From NCBI RefSeq assembly GCF_000300515.1, contig NZ_AMSI01000002.1:124001-188000 (forward strand): DNA of 64,000 bases. The letters run 5' to 3'. The notes under the pieces were generated by a model, which did not search any database, was not told where the DNA came from, and worked only from the letters and a program-made list of their open reading frames with translations. Made by a program: the position numbers and the translations under genes. Shown here in pieces: positions 45,799 to 54,377 of this stretch. Within the stretch, counting starts at the first letter, position 1. Each line of letters begins with the position of its first letter. This DNA is from Nitratireductor indicus C115 (GTDB taxonomy: Bacteria; Pseudomonadota; Alphaproteobacteria; Rhizobiales; Rhizobiaceae).

Positions 45799-47763
45799 TC
45801 AGCTGCTTGGAGCCCGCAGGTCCGACACCTTGTCCAGCGCGATCTTAAGCCGCTCATCGCGCCCATAGACATCGCCATGATAGACAACCTTGCTGGAGCC
45901 GGCTTCTGGCCAGGCGGTGAAATACCCCACATAGACGGGAATATCCCGATCGATCTTGCGCCGCGTCGGCCGGCTCCTGTCGCCGCTGTTAATGTTCTTG
46001 GCGACATCGTCGACCGAGGTTCCAAGAACAGCAGCGGCCATCGCCCGCGGATCGGCAAGCCGCACACAGCCATGGCTGAAAGCACGCGTATCGCGGCTGA
46101 ACAGGCTCTTTGCAGGCGTATCATGCATGTAGATCGCGTGTTTGTTCGGGAACAGGATCTTCAATTCGCCAAGCGAATTCGAGGGCCCCGGCTTCTGGCG
46201 CACGCTGACCGGCACCTTGCCCCCGTAGGAGCCCCAGGCAACCGTTGTCGATGAGACCTTCTGTCCGCGATTGTTCACGACCTCATAGCCGTTGCGGTCC
46301 AGATAGCTCGGATCACGCATGAGCTTGGGCAGCATCTCGTTCACCAGAATGGAGCGCGGCACGCCCCAATAGGGATTGAACTCCACCGTCTCGAGCTTGT
46401 CGTAAAAGAAACTCGTCTGATTGGATCGCGAGCCGACGACCGTGCGCATCGAAAGCTTCGGCTTACCGTCTTCGATGTAATCCACCTCATAGGCGGCCAC
46501 ATTGATCATCACATGCGTGGTGCCCAGGTCGGAGGGATGCCAGCGCAGCCGTTCCAGCGCAAAGAGCACCTTGTCGATGCGGGCAGCCTTGGATTCACCC
46601 GCAATAGCGCTCACTGTGCGAGGCCCAATGACACCGTCGGGCTTGAGATTGTGGCGTTCCTGCGCCGCCTTGACGGCAGGCACCAGCTCCTGCGCATAGA
46701 CATCGCTGCCCTGATGCGCCTTCAAGAGCTCGCCATAGGTCGCGAGGAAAGCCTCATTACCGTCCCGCTCGATGATCTTGAGAAGTTTCGGGAATTCTGA
46801 ATGCGTGCCGCCCGGCCGAACAAAGGTCTTCGGATCGACGACAATCTCCTTTTCGGCGGCAGCGCGCAGCGTTTCAAGCTCGGCGCGTAATGCGCGATAC
46901 TCTTCATTGCGCGGGTGCTGCCCTTCCAGATAGCGTCCCGGCTCCGACATATTGGCCATGAACCCGAGGCTCTGGGTGAGGTTCATCGGTTTCTCGGGAA
47001 AATCATGATAACCCGACAGCTTGTTCGGGTCGACGCGTCCCGAATGGGCATCATGCGCGTAACGCAGCGCACGCGCCGAAAGCGCCATCTCGAAACGGAT
47101 AAGCTGCTTTGCGCGCTCCGCTTCATCCATTCCCGGTTCGGAAAGCGCTGGAACCGAGACCCGATAATCGGCTTCCGACAGACCGTAGCTCTCCGCTTCC
47201 CCAAGCGCGCGCAACGCGCTCCTGGCCCTCTCGTTCACGCTATCATCGGAAACCCAGACGAAATCGGGATGTGCTTCGTAATGGGCGACAAGCGCCTCGG
47301 CGATCTCTTTCTCCGTATAGAGGTCGAAACCTTCAAGCCCAGCCAGAGCAACAGAGAACGCGCTCTTTTCAGGTTCCGCCTGCGCAACCGCATTCGCTTC
47401 GTTCTGCAAGCTGGTGTCGGTGTCGACGGCAGTTTCGGCCTTTCCGTCAGGCTCTGCCGCTACCTGCGTGGCGGCCTCTTTCGCAATGCTCGCCGCAAGT
47501 CGCGCAAAATCGACCCGCACCAGGCCCTGCGGCTGATAATTATAGTAGGATGGCGCCGCCACCTTGGGCACGGAGACGGGTTTGCGGCGCACCGGCTCCT
47601 GTACCGGCTGCGGCGGGCGCTGCTGCTCCACGCGCCCGCGGTTGGCGCGGCCTCCGAACAGCATATCGAAGAGATATTCTGCGCGAACGTCTGAGACGCC
47701 CCCTGCAAGAAATGCTGCTGTCGCGCAGGCAAAACCCGCCTTATGGAACAATCTAAAGCTCAT
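45799..47763 (-). CDS. L,D-transpeptidase (YcbB-like, YkuD domain)
   Basis: Periplasmic enzyme forming 3-3 peptidoglycan cross-links, important in Rhizobiales. 654 residues: signal peptide (MSFRLFHKAGFACATAAFLAG), a Pro/Gln-rich linker, a scaffold domain (about 140-330), a peptidoglycan-binding repeat (QERHNLKPDGVIGPRTVSAIAG) and the YkuD domain with His564-Gly-Cys566 (FSHGCVRL). The start is the Met before the signal peptide; 38 upstream residues are rejected. It is a single gene ended by a terminator shared with trkH. Confidence 0.92.
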   Translation of the reverse strand: MSFRLFHKAGFACATAAFLAGGVSDVRAEYLFDMLFGGRANRGRVEQQRPPQPVQEPVRRKPVSVPKVAAPSYYNYQPQGLVRVDFARLAASIAKEAATQVAAEPDGKAETAVDTDTSLQNEANAVAQAEPEKSAFSVALAGLEGFDLYTEKEIAEALVAHYEAHPDFVWVSDDSVNERARSALRALGEAESYGLSEADYRVSVPALSEPGMDEAERAKQLIRFEMALSARALRYAHDAHSGRVDPNKLSGYHDFPEKPMNLTQSLGFMANMSEPGRYLEGQHPRNEEYRALRAELETLRAAAEKEIVVDPKTFVRPGGTHSEFPKLLKIIERDGNEAFLATYGELLKAHQGSDVYAQELVPAVKAAQERHNLKPDGVIGPRTVSAIAGESKAARIDKVLFALERLRWHPSDLGTTHVMINVAAYEVDYIEDGKPKLSMRTVVGSRSNQTSFFYDKLETVEFNPYWGVPRSILVNEMLPKLMRDPSYLDRNGYEVVNNRGQKVSSTTVAWGSYGGKVPVSVRQKPGPSNSLGELKILFPNKHAIYMHDTPAKSLFSRDTRAFSHGCVRLADPRAMAAAVLGTSVDDVAKNINSGDRSRPTRRKIDRDIPVYVGYFTAWPEAGSSKVVYHGDVYGRDERLKIALDKVSDLRAPSS

Positions 47764-47982
47764 TCCTCTCCCCGTCCGGGTAACTGACACGATGAATGCA
47801 CGGAAGTGACGGCCGGCAAGGCCGCAACCGGACCACCCCCGGGAGCGGGCAGGCACGAATCCCCAGAAGATCTGCAACCCGCAATGTTATTGAAGGATAA
47901 CAGCTAGCGAACGGTCAGTCGTCAGCCGATTGGTAAAATTGTTGCGATTAACCAAAGCAATCGAGGCTTGGTAAACGCCCGG

Positions 47983-48909
47983 TTAAGCCGCGACCCGCGT
48001 CGGGAGGGCGTGCGTGGCGCTTCCCTCCGCACAAAAGCCGGCAACCAGAGCTGCAACGGCCGAATCGCCAAGAATGCGCCTGTGACCGAGCCCTGAGGCT
48101 TTTACCAATGTGACGTGGTCTCCGGCCCCCGCCATCTCGACCGCATCGGCAAATGGCACTTCCTTGTCGTCCGGCGCATGCACGATTAGCGTAGAGACCG
48201 ACATTTCGCGCAGCTGATGCGCCGCGACGAAGCTCGATAGTGGGTGCCCTGCGATCTCCTCGACGCGGGCCTCGAGCGCATGTTGCGAGCGCCGGCCAAG
48301 GCCGATATGGCGTCCAAAGGCCGTAAAGAGATCGGGCAGCGCATTGGGCGAACCGATCATCACCAGCCTGCGGAAAAAGACCGGACGGACGCCACGCACG
48401 GCGCCGGCTGCCGCGTTGAGTGCGATGGCTCCTCCGAAGGAATGCCCCACAGCGGCATCGAACGGCCCCAGCCAATCCGCCGTTTCGCGCACCGCAGCGA
48501 CGGCGCTGGCGAGATTGAGCGTACGCCCCGCAGACACCCCGCTTCCCGGCAGATCGAGTGCAACAACGCGGAAGCCACGCTGCAAAAGTGCCTCGACAAT
48601 GGTGCGCATGTGCTCGGTTCGGGAGCGCCACCCGTGTAGAACAAGCACCGTCGGCCCATCCCGCCGCGTATCCCAATTGGTGAATTCAAAAGCCGTAAAA
48701 CGGCCATAGCGCGTGATCAGATCGTGCCGGCGCGCTCCCTTCATGAACGGAATGGAGCGCGCAAGAAGCCGCTTTTCCTTTTCCGAAACACGCTCCGGAT
48801 CCGGAGTGCGGCAGAACAGGCGAAAGGCAATCCGCCCGCCAAGGCTTGGCGCAATGTGTTCAATTATGCCAAAAAAGCTTCTTATGAAACGCATTCCGAG
48901 GTTGGCCAT
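47983..48909 (-). CDS. Alpha/beta hydrolase
   Basis: A 308-residue alpha/beta-fold hydrolase. The triad is Ser157 (VGHSFGGA), an Asp at 247-248 (VHAPDDKEV) and His276 (SGLGHRRIL); the oxyanion motif is LHGWRSR. Substrate unknown; an ester or lactone is likely. The N-terminus has a weak hydrophobic stretch (RFIRSFFGIIEHIAPSLGG) that may contact the membrane. It is divergent from the MarR gene with only 38 bp between, so the two MarR operators probably control both. Confidence 0.88.
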   Translation of the reverse strand: MANLGMRFIRSFFGIIEHIAPSLGGRIAFRLFCRTPDPERVSEKEKRLLARSIPFMKGARRHDLITRYGRFTAFEFTNWDTRRDGPTVLVLHGWRSRTEHMRTIVEALLQRGFRVVALDLPGSGVSAGRTLNLASAVAAVRETADWLGPFDAAVGHSFGGAIALNAAAGAVRGVRPVFFRRLVMIGSPNALPDLFTAFGRHIGLGRRSQHALEARVEEIAGHPLSSFVAAHQLREMSVSTLIVHAPDDKEVPFADAVEMAGAGDHVTLVKASGLGHRRILGDSAVAALVAGFCAEGSATHALPTRVAA

Positions 48910-48938
48910 GTCCGCTATCCAGAATCAGCAATCCAGAA

Positions 48939-48954
48939 TGTTCAAGGATGAACA
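48939..48954. promoter_or_regulatory. MarR operator 1
   Basis: TGTTCA-AGGA-TGAACA, a perfect 6-bp dyad with four-base spacer that contains the first possible ATG of the MarR gene. Its centre is 21 bp from the centre of the second dyad. Confidence 0.7.
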
Positions 48955-49433
48955 AAATTAGTTCAAACATGAACAAGAAGCAAGAGCTCGCCGCAAACCT
49001 GCCCTGGGACAATCCGCGCTTCCGCACCTGGATCGCCGTTGCCCGCGCCGAAAAAGCCATCGTGCGCGCACTCGGAAAAGGCCTTGAACCCCTTGGCCTG
49101 AAGATTGCCCAGCTTGACATGTTGATGAACCTCTACCGTCATCCGGGTCAGTCGCAGCACGATCTCGCCCGGCGGCTTCTGGTTGGACGCTCCAACATCA
49201 CCATGCTGCTGCCGCAGCTTGAAGCGCAGGGGCTCGTTCGCCGAGAGAACGATGCTTCCGACAAGCGCATCCTGCGGCTTCACCTCACGCCGGAAGGCGA
49301 GGCACGCCTTATGGAAGCGCTGGAGGTCTACACCCGGCTGATCGACCGCGTCATGGCGCAATCGACGCCCGAGGCCTGCGAGGCCATGGGCGAGCAGATG
49401 CGGCGGATCAGCGAGGTCCTTGCGGAAGACTGA
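48948..49433 (+). CDS. MarR family transcriptional regulator
   Basis: A 161-residue winged-helix repressor: PGQSQHDLARRLLVGRSNITMLLPQLEAQGLVRRENDASDKRILRLHLTPEG is the DNA-binding domain with the usual Asp-Lys-Arg wing. Ligand is unknown. Two ATG codons (48948 and 48969) each lie in an operator dyad and neither has a clear ribosome binding site; the first is used. It is divergent from an alpha/beta hydrolase and overlaps the AraC gene tail to tail by 26 bp. Confidence 0.9.
   Translation: MNKISSNMNKKQELAANLPWDNPRFRTWIAVARAEKAIVRALGKGLEPLGLKIAQLDMLMNLYRHPGQSQHDLARRLLVGRSNITMLLPQLEAQGLVRRENDASDKRILRLHLTPEGEARLMEALEVYTRLIDRVMAQSTPEACEAMGEQMRRISEVLAED
48961..48974. promoter_or_regulatory. MarR operator 2
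   Basis: GTTCA-AACA-TGAAC, a 5-bp dyad with the same spacer length and half-site as operator 1, containing the second possible ATG of the MarR gene. The 21-bp centre distance places both sites on the same DNA face. Confidence 0.7.
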
Positions 49434-50232
49434 TGTCGGCTGCCTGCAGATAGGCCCGCGGCGAAGCTCCGAGCATGCGCTTGAACATGGTGGTGAACGC
49501 CGCAACGCTCTCATAACCGAGATCGAGCGCGACATTGGTGACGGGCTGCCCTTCGGTCAGGCGCGGCAAGGCTGCAAAAAGACTTGCCTGCTGGCGCCAG
49601 AGGGAAAGGCTGACGCCCGTTTCCTGTTGAAACCGCCGGGTGAAGGTGCGCCGGCTCATGCCCAGATCTTGCGCCCATTCATTGATGGTCACGCGGCTTG
49701 TCGGCGCTTCGAGAAAATTCCTGCACAGGCGCGCCATGCGCTCGTCGGTCGGAAACGGCAAACCGAGCGGCATCTCCGAAAGCCGCGGAATTTCATGCAG
49801 TATCAGGCCATGCAGCAGCCCTGCCCGCCCCGTCGGCCGGGCCTCATAGGGAAGCGGCACCGCTTCGGCCAGAAGGCTGCGCATGAGGTTGGTCATGGCA
49901 ACTACCCGCAGCGTTTCCGGCAGGCCTTCGATGGCGCCAGGCAAGACATATGCCGAGTGCATCAACACACCGCTCAGCATATCCACGGCATGATCGACGC
50001 CAGCCGGAATCCAGATCGCATGGCCCGCCGGCACCATCCAGTGGCCAATGGCCGTCTGCACCAGAACCACACCCGAACGGGCATATAGAAGCTGCGCACG
50101 GCTGTGCCGATGCAGTGCCACTCGAAACCCGTCGGGATACGCGCTTTGCCAGACCACGATTTCGCCATCCGCTTCCTCGAGCCAGGAACGGCGGCGCTCA
50201 TCCAGTTCAACACGCTTTCTGACGGACTGCAT
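49408..50232 (-). CDS. AraC family transcriptional regulator
   Basis: A 274-residue regulator with an N-terminal cupin (FRVALHRHSRAQLLYARSGVVLV, MVPAGHAIWIPAGVDHAV) and a C-terminal AraC double helix-turn-helix (INEWAQDLGMSRRTFTRRFQQETGVSLSLWRQQ; VALDLGYESVAAFTTMFKRMLGASP). It is divergent from an Fsr-type exporter and probably controls it. The ATG at 50232, seven bases after AGGA, is preferred over an ATG at 50259 and a TTG at 50277. Its 3' end overlaps marR by 26 bp. Confidence 0.9.
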   Translation of the reverse strand: MQSVRKRVELDERRRSWLEEADGEIVVWQSAYPDGFRVALHRHSRAQLLYARSGVVLVQTAIGHWMVPAGHAIWIPAGVDHAVDMLSGVLMHSAYVLPGAIEGLPETLRVVAMTNLMRSLLAEAVPLPYEARPTGRAGLLHGLILHEIPRLSEMPLGLPFPTDERMARLCRNFLEAPTSRVTINEWAQDLGMSRRTFTRRFQQETGVSLSLWRQQASLFAALPRLTEGQPVTNVALDLGYESVAAFTTMFKRMLGASPRAYLQAADISLPQGPR

Positions 50233-50378
50233 TGAGCCGTCCTGTCCCAGCTCTTTCATCGTCTGGCCCACTTGCAAAAAAACTAGACCAAATCACTGAA
50301 GAAGGTCACACGCAACCCGAGTATAACCGCGCCCAGCCGCGGCAGCCTGCCGCACCGCGTTTTTTACGGAGCAGTCCC

Positions 50379-51581
50379 GTGACCGATACGACAGCAAACC
50401 AGGTACCGATGCAGACCGAGAAGACGACCTTCGCCGTCCTTCTCGCCGTCAGCTTCTGCCACATGCTGAACGACATCATGCAGTCCATGCTGGCCGCTAT
50501 CTATCCGATGCTCAAGCGCGACTATGCGCTGGACTTCTGGCAGATCGGCCTCCTCACCATGGCGTTTCAGGTCACGGCCTCTCTTCTTCAGCCGGCGATC
50601 GGTCTCGCCGCCGACAAGCGGCCAATGCCCTATTCGCTCTCGGTGGGCATGGGCTCCACCTTCGTGGGCCTGCTTCTCCTGGCGACTGCAGGCAACTATC
50701 CGTTCCTGGTGGTGGGCGCGATGTTCATCGGCTTCGGCTCTGCGATCTTCCATCCCGAATCGTCGCGCGTGGCCCGCCTCGCCTCGGGCGGCCGCTATGG
50801 ACTCGCCCAGGCGATCTTCCAGGTCGGCGGCAATGCCGGCACCGCCATCGGCCCGCTCCTGGCCGCTTTCATCGTCGTACCGCGTGGGCAGGGTAGCGTC
50901 GGCTGGTTCTCGCTCGCCGCACTCATCGGCATGATCATATTATGGCGCGTGGGCGCGTGGTACAGCCGCTACAGCGCCCGTACCGCCTCGCGCCGCAAGG
51001 TTTCCAAGGAACTCACCTTGCCGCGCGGCAGGGTGGCCTTGTCCATTGCCGTCCTGATTTCGCTGGTTTTTGCCAAGCACATCTACATGGCAGGCATCTC
51101 CAGCTACTACACCTTCTTCCTGATCGAGAAGTTCGGCGTCTCGGTGCAGCAGTCGCAAATCCTGCTCTTCGTGTTTCTCGGTTCGGTCGCCGCCGGCACC
51201 GTTCTCGGCGGAATTATCGGTGACCGCATCGGCTCCAAGACGGTGATTTGGTTCTCGATTCTCGGCGTGTTGCCTTTCACCCTGGCTCTCCCCTATGCAA
51301 ACCTGTTCTGGACGCCGATCCTGACCGTCATCATCGGCCTCATTCTGGCTTCCGCATTCCCGCAGATCGTGGTCTTTGCGCAGGAACTCCTGCCCGGGCG
51401 CGTGGGCATGGTGGCCGGCATGTTCTTCGGCTTTGCCTTTGGCCTGGGCGGGCTCGGTGCGGCCGTGCTCGGCATCATCGCCGACCACAAGGGCATCGAG
51501 TTTGTCTATCGCGTCTGCGCCTTTCTGCCGATGCTCGGCCTCTTGACGGTCTTCCTCCCCAATCTAAAAAGGGAAGGATGA
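50379..51581 (+). CDS. fsr: Fosmidomycin-resistance-type MFS exporter
   Basis: A 400-residue, 12-helix major facilitator of the Fsr family: CHMLNDIMQSMLAAIYPMLK at helix 1, GFGSAIFHPESSRVARLASGG in the first half, and FVFLGSVAAGTVLGGIIGDRIGSK in the second. Members export fosmidomycin and related compounds in E. coli; natural substrates are unknown. A GTG at 50379, eight bases after GGAG, is taken as the start; the Met ten codons later is an alternative. It is divergent from the AraC regulator and followed 16 bp later by a VOC protein. Confidence 0.88.
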   Translation: MTDTTANQVPMQTEKTTFAVLLAVSFCHMLNDIMQSMLAAIYPMLKRDYALDFWQIGLLTMAFQVTASLLQPAIGLAADKRPMPYSLSVGMGSTFVGLLLLATAGNYPFLVVGAMFIGFGSAIFHPESSRVARLASGGRYGLAQAIFQVGGNAGTAIGPLLAAFIVVPRGQGSVGWFSLAALIGMIILWRVGAWYSRYSARTASRRKVSKELTLPRGRVALSIAVLISLVFAKHIYMAGISSYYTFFLIEKFGVSVQQSQILLFVFLGSVAAGTVLGGIIGDRIGSKTVIWFSILGVLPFTLALPYANLFWTPILTVIIGLILASAFPQIVVFAQELLPGRVGMVAGMFFGFAFGLGGLGAAVLGIIADHKGIEFVYRVCAFLPMLGLLTVFLPNLKREG

Positions 51582-51597
51582 CAGGAAAGGCCCCGGC

Positions 51598-51948
51598 ATG
51601 ACCGTCAAGCGCATCGTTTCCAATTTCCAGGTGGGCGACATCGCAGCCGCCCGCCGGTTTTACGGCGACGTGCTCGGTCTCGACATCCAGATGGATCACG
51701 GCTGGATAACGACATTCGGCTCGGAGCAGCGCATGAGCGTGCAGATCAGCTTTGCCACGGAAGGCGGCTCCGGCACGCCCGTGCCGGATTTATCCATTGA
51801 GGTCGACGACCTCGAGGAAACGCTGGCCCGGGTCCGTCAGGCAGGACTGCCCATCGAATACGGGCCGGCGGACGAACCCTGGGGCGTCCGTCGCTTCTAC
51901 ACACGCGACCCCTTCGGCAAGCTGGTGAACATTCTCGTTCACCGCTGA
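51598..51948 (+). CDS. VOC (glyoxalase/bleomycin resistance) family protein
   Basis: A 116-residue single-domain vicinal oxygen chelate protein: VKRIVSNFQVGDIAAARRFYGDVLGLDIQMDHGWITTFG, DLSIEVDDLEETLARVRQAG and the end RRFYTRDPFGKLVNILVH. It likely works as a dimer, binding a metal or a drug. It lies 16 bp after the Fsr exporter, suggesting a joint detoxification unit under the AraC regulator. The dispersed repeat begins immediately at its stop codon. Confidence 0.88.
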   Translation: MTVKRIVSNFQVGDIAAARRFYGDVLGLDIQMDHGWITTFGSEQRMSVQISFATEGGSGTPVPDLSIEVDDLEETLARVRQAGLPIEYGPADEPWGVRRFYTRDPFGKLVNILVHR

Positions 51949-52025
51949 AGCATTTTGCAGTCGGGTGGCAGCGTCTGACGCCCGCATAAATGCTGAGAAA
52001 AAGAAGATTGAGAGTTCTTTGCGCG
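51948..52025. repeat. Dispersed intergenic repeat, copy 2
   Basis: AGCATTTTGCAGTC, then GACGCCCGCATAAATGC, then GAGAAAAAGAAGATTGAGAG: the same order of blocks as the repeat at 37235, diverged in between and lacking the terminal hairpin. Like that copy it starts at the stop codon of the upstream gene. Confidence 0.55.
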
Positions 52026-52060
52026 CCCGGAAAGACGCACGGCGCACTGGGCTGCCCTTG

Positions 52061-52690
52061 CTACCAGAGCGATTTGCACGCCCGTTCCGGCCACTCTTCG
52101 TCATAGGCTGCGCCATCGATCCGCGCCTTGCTGGTCGCCTGCAAAATGGCACCGGGGCTCGGCAATTCCGACGGGTTCACATGTCTTTCGCCGTTCCAGA
52201 GCTGCGAGCGGACGATGGCACGCGCGCATTGGAAATAGACTTCTTCGACGCCGATCACGATCACCGAACGCGGTGCCTTGTCCTCCACGGCAAAGCTTTC
52301 ACAAAGTGCCGGGTCCACCGAAAGTCTTGCCCGTCCGTTTACCCGCAGGGTGGTTCCTGACCCCGGAATGAGAAACAGGAGAGCAACCCGGCCATCGCGC
52401 ACGATATTGCGCAGAGAATCCACCCGGTTGTTGCCGCGTCGATCCGGAATCATCAAGGTGCGCTCGTCGTGAATCCGTACGAAACCCGGTTGATCGCCAC
52501 GCGGCGAGCAATCGATTCCTTCCGGTCCGACCGTCGCCAGCGCGACGAAGGGCGATGCGGTGATCAGCGCGGCATATTCGGGGATGATGCGCTCGGTTAC
52601 CTTCACCAGCGAGGTTTCCCCCGGAGTCCCATAAAGCGCTTCCAGTGCCGCAACGGTTTCAATGATATGCTGAGGTTCCTCAGTCGCCAC
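52061..52690 (-). CDS. Pyridoxamine 5'-phosphate oxidase-like flavoprotein
   Basis: A 209-residue PPOX-fold protein of the split-barrel family (MSMEG_1061-like). The FMN-binding region is seen in ASPFVALATVGPEGIDCSPRGDQPGFVRIHDERTLMIPDRRGNNRVDSLRNIV, and the C-terminus GERHVNPSELPSPGAILQATS is typical. These proteins bind FMN or F420; the reaction is unknown. Its start overlaps the DUF971 gene by 11 bp, so the two are co-transcribed on the minus strand. Confidence 0.85.
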   Translation of the reverse strand: MATEEPQHIIETVAALEALYGTPGETSLVKVTERIIPEYAALITASPFVALATVGPEGIDCSPRGDQPGFVRIHDERTLMIPDRRGNNRVDSLRNIVRDGRVALLFLIPGSGTTLRVNGRARLSVDPALCESFAVEDKAPRSVIVIGVEEVYFQCARAIVRSQLWNGERHVNPSELPSPGAILQATSKARIDGAAYDEEWPERACKSLW

Positions 52691-53033
52691 GGCTCAATCC
52701 CTTTTCCTTCAACTCATCGAGATAGCCCTGCCACTTCTCGTCCTTCTTCGTGACAAGTTCATGAAGATAAACCCAGGTGTAGATGCCGCTCTGATGGCCG
52801 TCGGAAAACACGATCCGCACCGCGTAATTTCCCACCGGCTCGACACGGGCAATGGTCACGCGCCGTTTGCCCGGCACGGTGATGCGCTGGTCAGGCGAAT
52901 GGCCCTGAACCTCGGCGGAGGGAGAAACCACCCGCAAGAATTCCGCCGAAAGAGCGACCGGCTCCTGTTCCGGAAAGGAGACGATCATATCAGAACGGTC
53001 GCTGGAGACGCGTAATTCCCTTGGTGGTTTCAT
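52680..53033 (-). CDS. DUF971 family protein
   Basis: A 117-residue protein of the DUF971 (gamma-butyrobetaine hydroxylase-like N-terminal) family. Hallmarks are PRELRVSSDRSDMIVSFPEQEPVALSAEFLRVVSPSAEVQGH and VGNYAVRIVFSDGHQSGIYTWVYLHEL. The fold binds metal in the eukaryotic relative; a role in Fe-S or cofactor metabolism has been suggested for the family. It is divergent from moaA, 176 bp away, and overlaps the PPOX gene by 11 bp. Confidence 0.9.
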   Translation of the reverse strand: MKPPRELRVSSDRSDMIVSFPEQEPVALSAEFLRVVSPSAEVQGHSPDQRITVPGKRRVTIARVEPVGNYAVRIVFSDGHQSGIYTWVYLHELVTKKDEKWQGYLDELKEKGLSRGD

Positions 53034-53209
53034 GTTTCACCGCCTTTCCTGCCCCGCATTAGATGATTTTCCAAATCAGGCAAACCGGACATCAACGCAT
53101 TTCTCCTGGCACAATTGCTCTCTCCCCATGACGAGTGTTAGCTTGCGCTTGAATTGCCGCGACAGAAGAAACACATTCTCAGGATCATTTCGGACAACAG
53201 CAAGCGGAC

Positions 53210-54244
53210 ATGCAAGCTTCGAAGACACAGCCCATAAACCTGCCGCAAAGCAGCATGATCGACCCCTTTGGTCGTACGATCGACTATCTGCGCGTTTCGG
53301 TGACGGATCGTTGCGACTTCCGTTGCGTCTATTGCATGGCAGAAGACATGACCTTCCTGCCCAAGCGCGACCTGCTGAGCCTTGAGGAACTGGATCGTCT
53401 TTGCTCCGTCTTTATCGAGAAGGGTGTGCGCCGCCTGCGCCTGACAGGCGGTGAGCCGCTTGTGCGCAAGAACATCATGCATCTGATCCGCCAGCTCTCC
53501 CGGCACATCCGCTCCGGTGCGCTTGAGGAACTGACGTTGACCAGCAACGGCTCCCAGCTCGAGCGTTTCGCCGGCGAACTGGCCGATTGCGGCGTGCGGC
53601 GCATAAACGTCTCCATCGACACGCTCGATCCGGAAAAATTCCAGGCGATCACCCGCTGGGGCAAGCTCGACAAGGTGATGCGCGGCATTGAGGCCGCGGA
53701 GGCTGCGGGCCTGCACGTGAAGATCAACACCGTCGCATTGAAGGGTTTCAACGAGCAGGAAATTCCCGAAATGATGCGCTGGGCGCATGGGCGCGGAATG
53801 GACATGACGGTGATCGAAACCATGCCTATGGGCGAGATCGACGCCGACCGGACAGACCAATACCTGCCCCTGTCGCTTCTGCGCGCAAGCCTCGAGCACG
53901 ACTTCACGCTTACCGATATCCCGTTCAAGACCGGTGGCCCGGCGCGCTACGTGGAAGTCGCAGAAACCGGCGGACGCCTTGGCTTCATCACACCGATGAC
54001 CCATAATTTCTGCGAGAGCTGCAATCGGGTACGCATCACCTGCACCGGCACGCTCTATATGTGCCTTGGGCAGGACGATGCGGCGGACCTCCGCGAGGCG
54101 TTGCGGGCCTCGGAAGGCAATGAACTCCTGTCTTCGGCAATCGACGAAGCCATCGGGCGCAAGCCGAAGGGGCACGATTTCGTCATCGACCGCCGCACGA
54201 GGCGGCCCTCCGTCTCCCGCCATATGAGCGTGACCGGAGGTTGA
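53210..54244 (+). CDS. moaA: GTP 3',8-cyclase MoaA
   Basis: Radical SAM enzyme for the first step of molybdenum cofactor synthesis, GTP to 3',8-cyclo-GTP. The 344-residue protein has the radical SAM cluster Cys35-x3-Cys39-x2-Cys42, the second C-terminal cluster at Cys268, Cys271 and Cys285, [10 protein letters not shown] for SAM and the double-Gly C-terminus that activates catalysis. The partner moaC is not in the window. mobA and mobB lie 2.4 kb downstream on the same strand, with two exporters between. Confidence 0.97.
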   Translation: MQASKTQPINLPQSSMIDPFGRTIDYLRVSVTDRCDFRCVYCMAEDMTFLPKRDLLSLEELDRLCSVFIEKGVRRLRLTGGEPLVRKNIMHLIRQLSRHIRSGALEELTLTSNGSQLERFAGELADCGVRRINVSIDTLDPEKFQAITRWGKLDKVMRGIEAAEAAGLHVKINTVALKGFNEQEIPEMMRWAHGRGMDMTVIETMPMGEIDADRTDQYLPLSLLRASLEHDFTLTDIPFKTGGPARYVEVAETGGRLGFITPMTHNFCESCNRVRITCTGTLYMCLGQDDAADLREALRASEGNELLSSAIDEAIGRKPKGHDFVIDRRTRRPSVSRHMSVTGG

Positions 54245-54377
54245 GGGTCGGACCTCTCCTTCTTTAACGATACAGTTTCTGGATATAGCCGATTGCCAAA
54301 AGGGTCAGGGCGACCTAGCGTTGGCCGATTCCGGGAGCATATCGCCTCGCTGATCGCACTGTTCCAATTCTTCCGCC

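Noticed and set aside
47972-47986. CtrA-like site TAAA-N7-TTAA near the L,D-transpeptidase gene
   Set aside because: One mismatch in a short motif, overlapping the stop codon of the hydrolase gene and over 200 bp from the transpeptidase start; too weak to call.
53034-53209. Possible molybdenum cofactor riboswitch before moaA
   Set aside because: Neither the conserved sequence blocks nor the long paired regions of that riboswitch class are visible in the 176-bp region.
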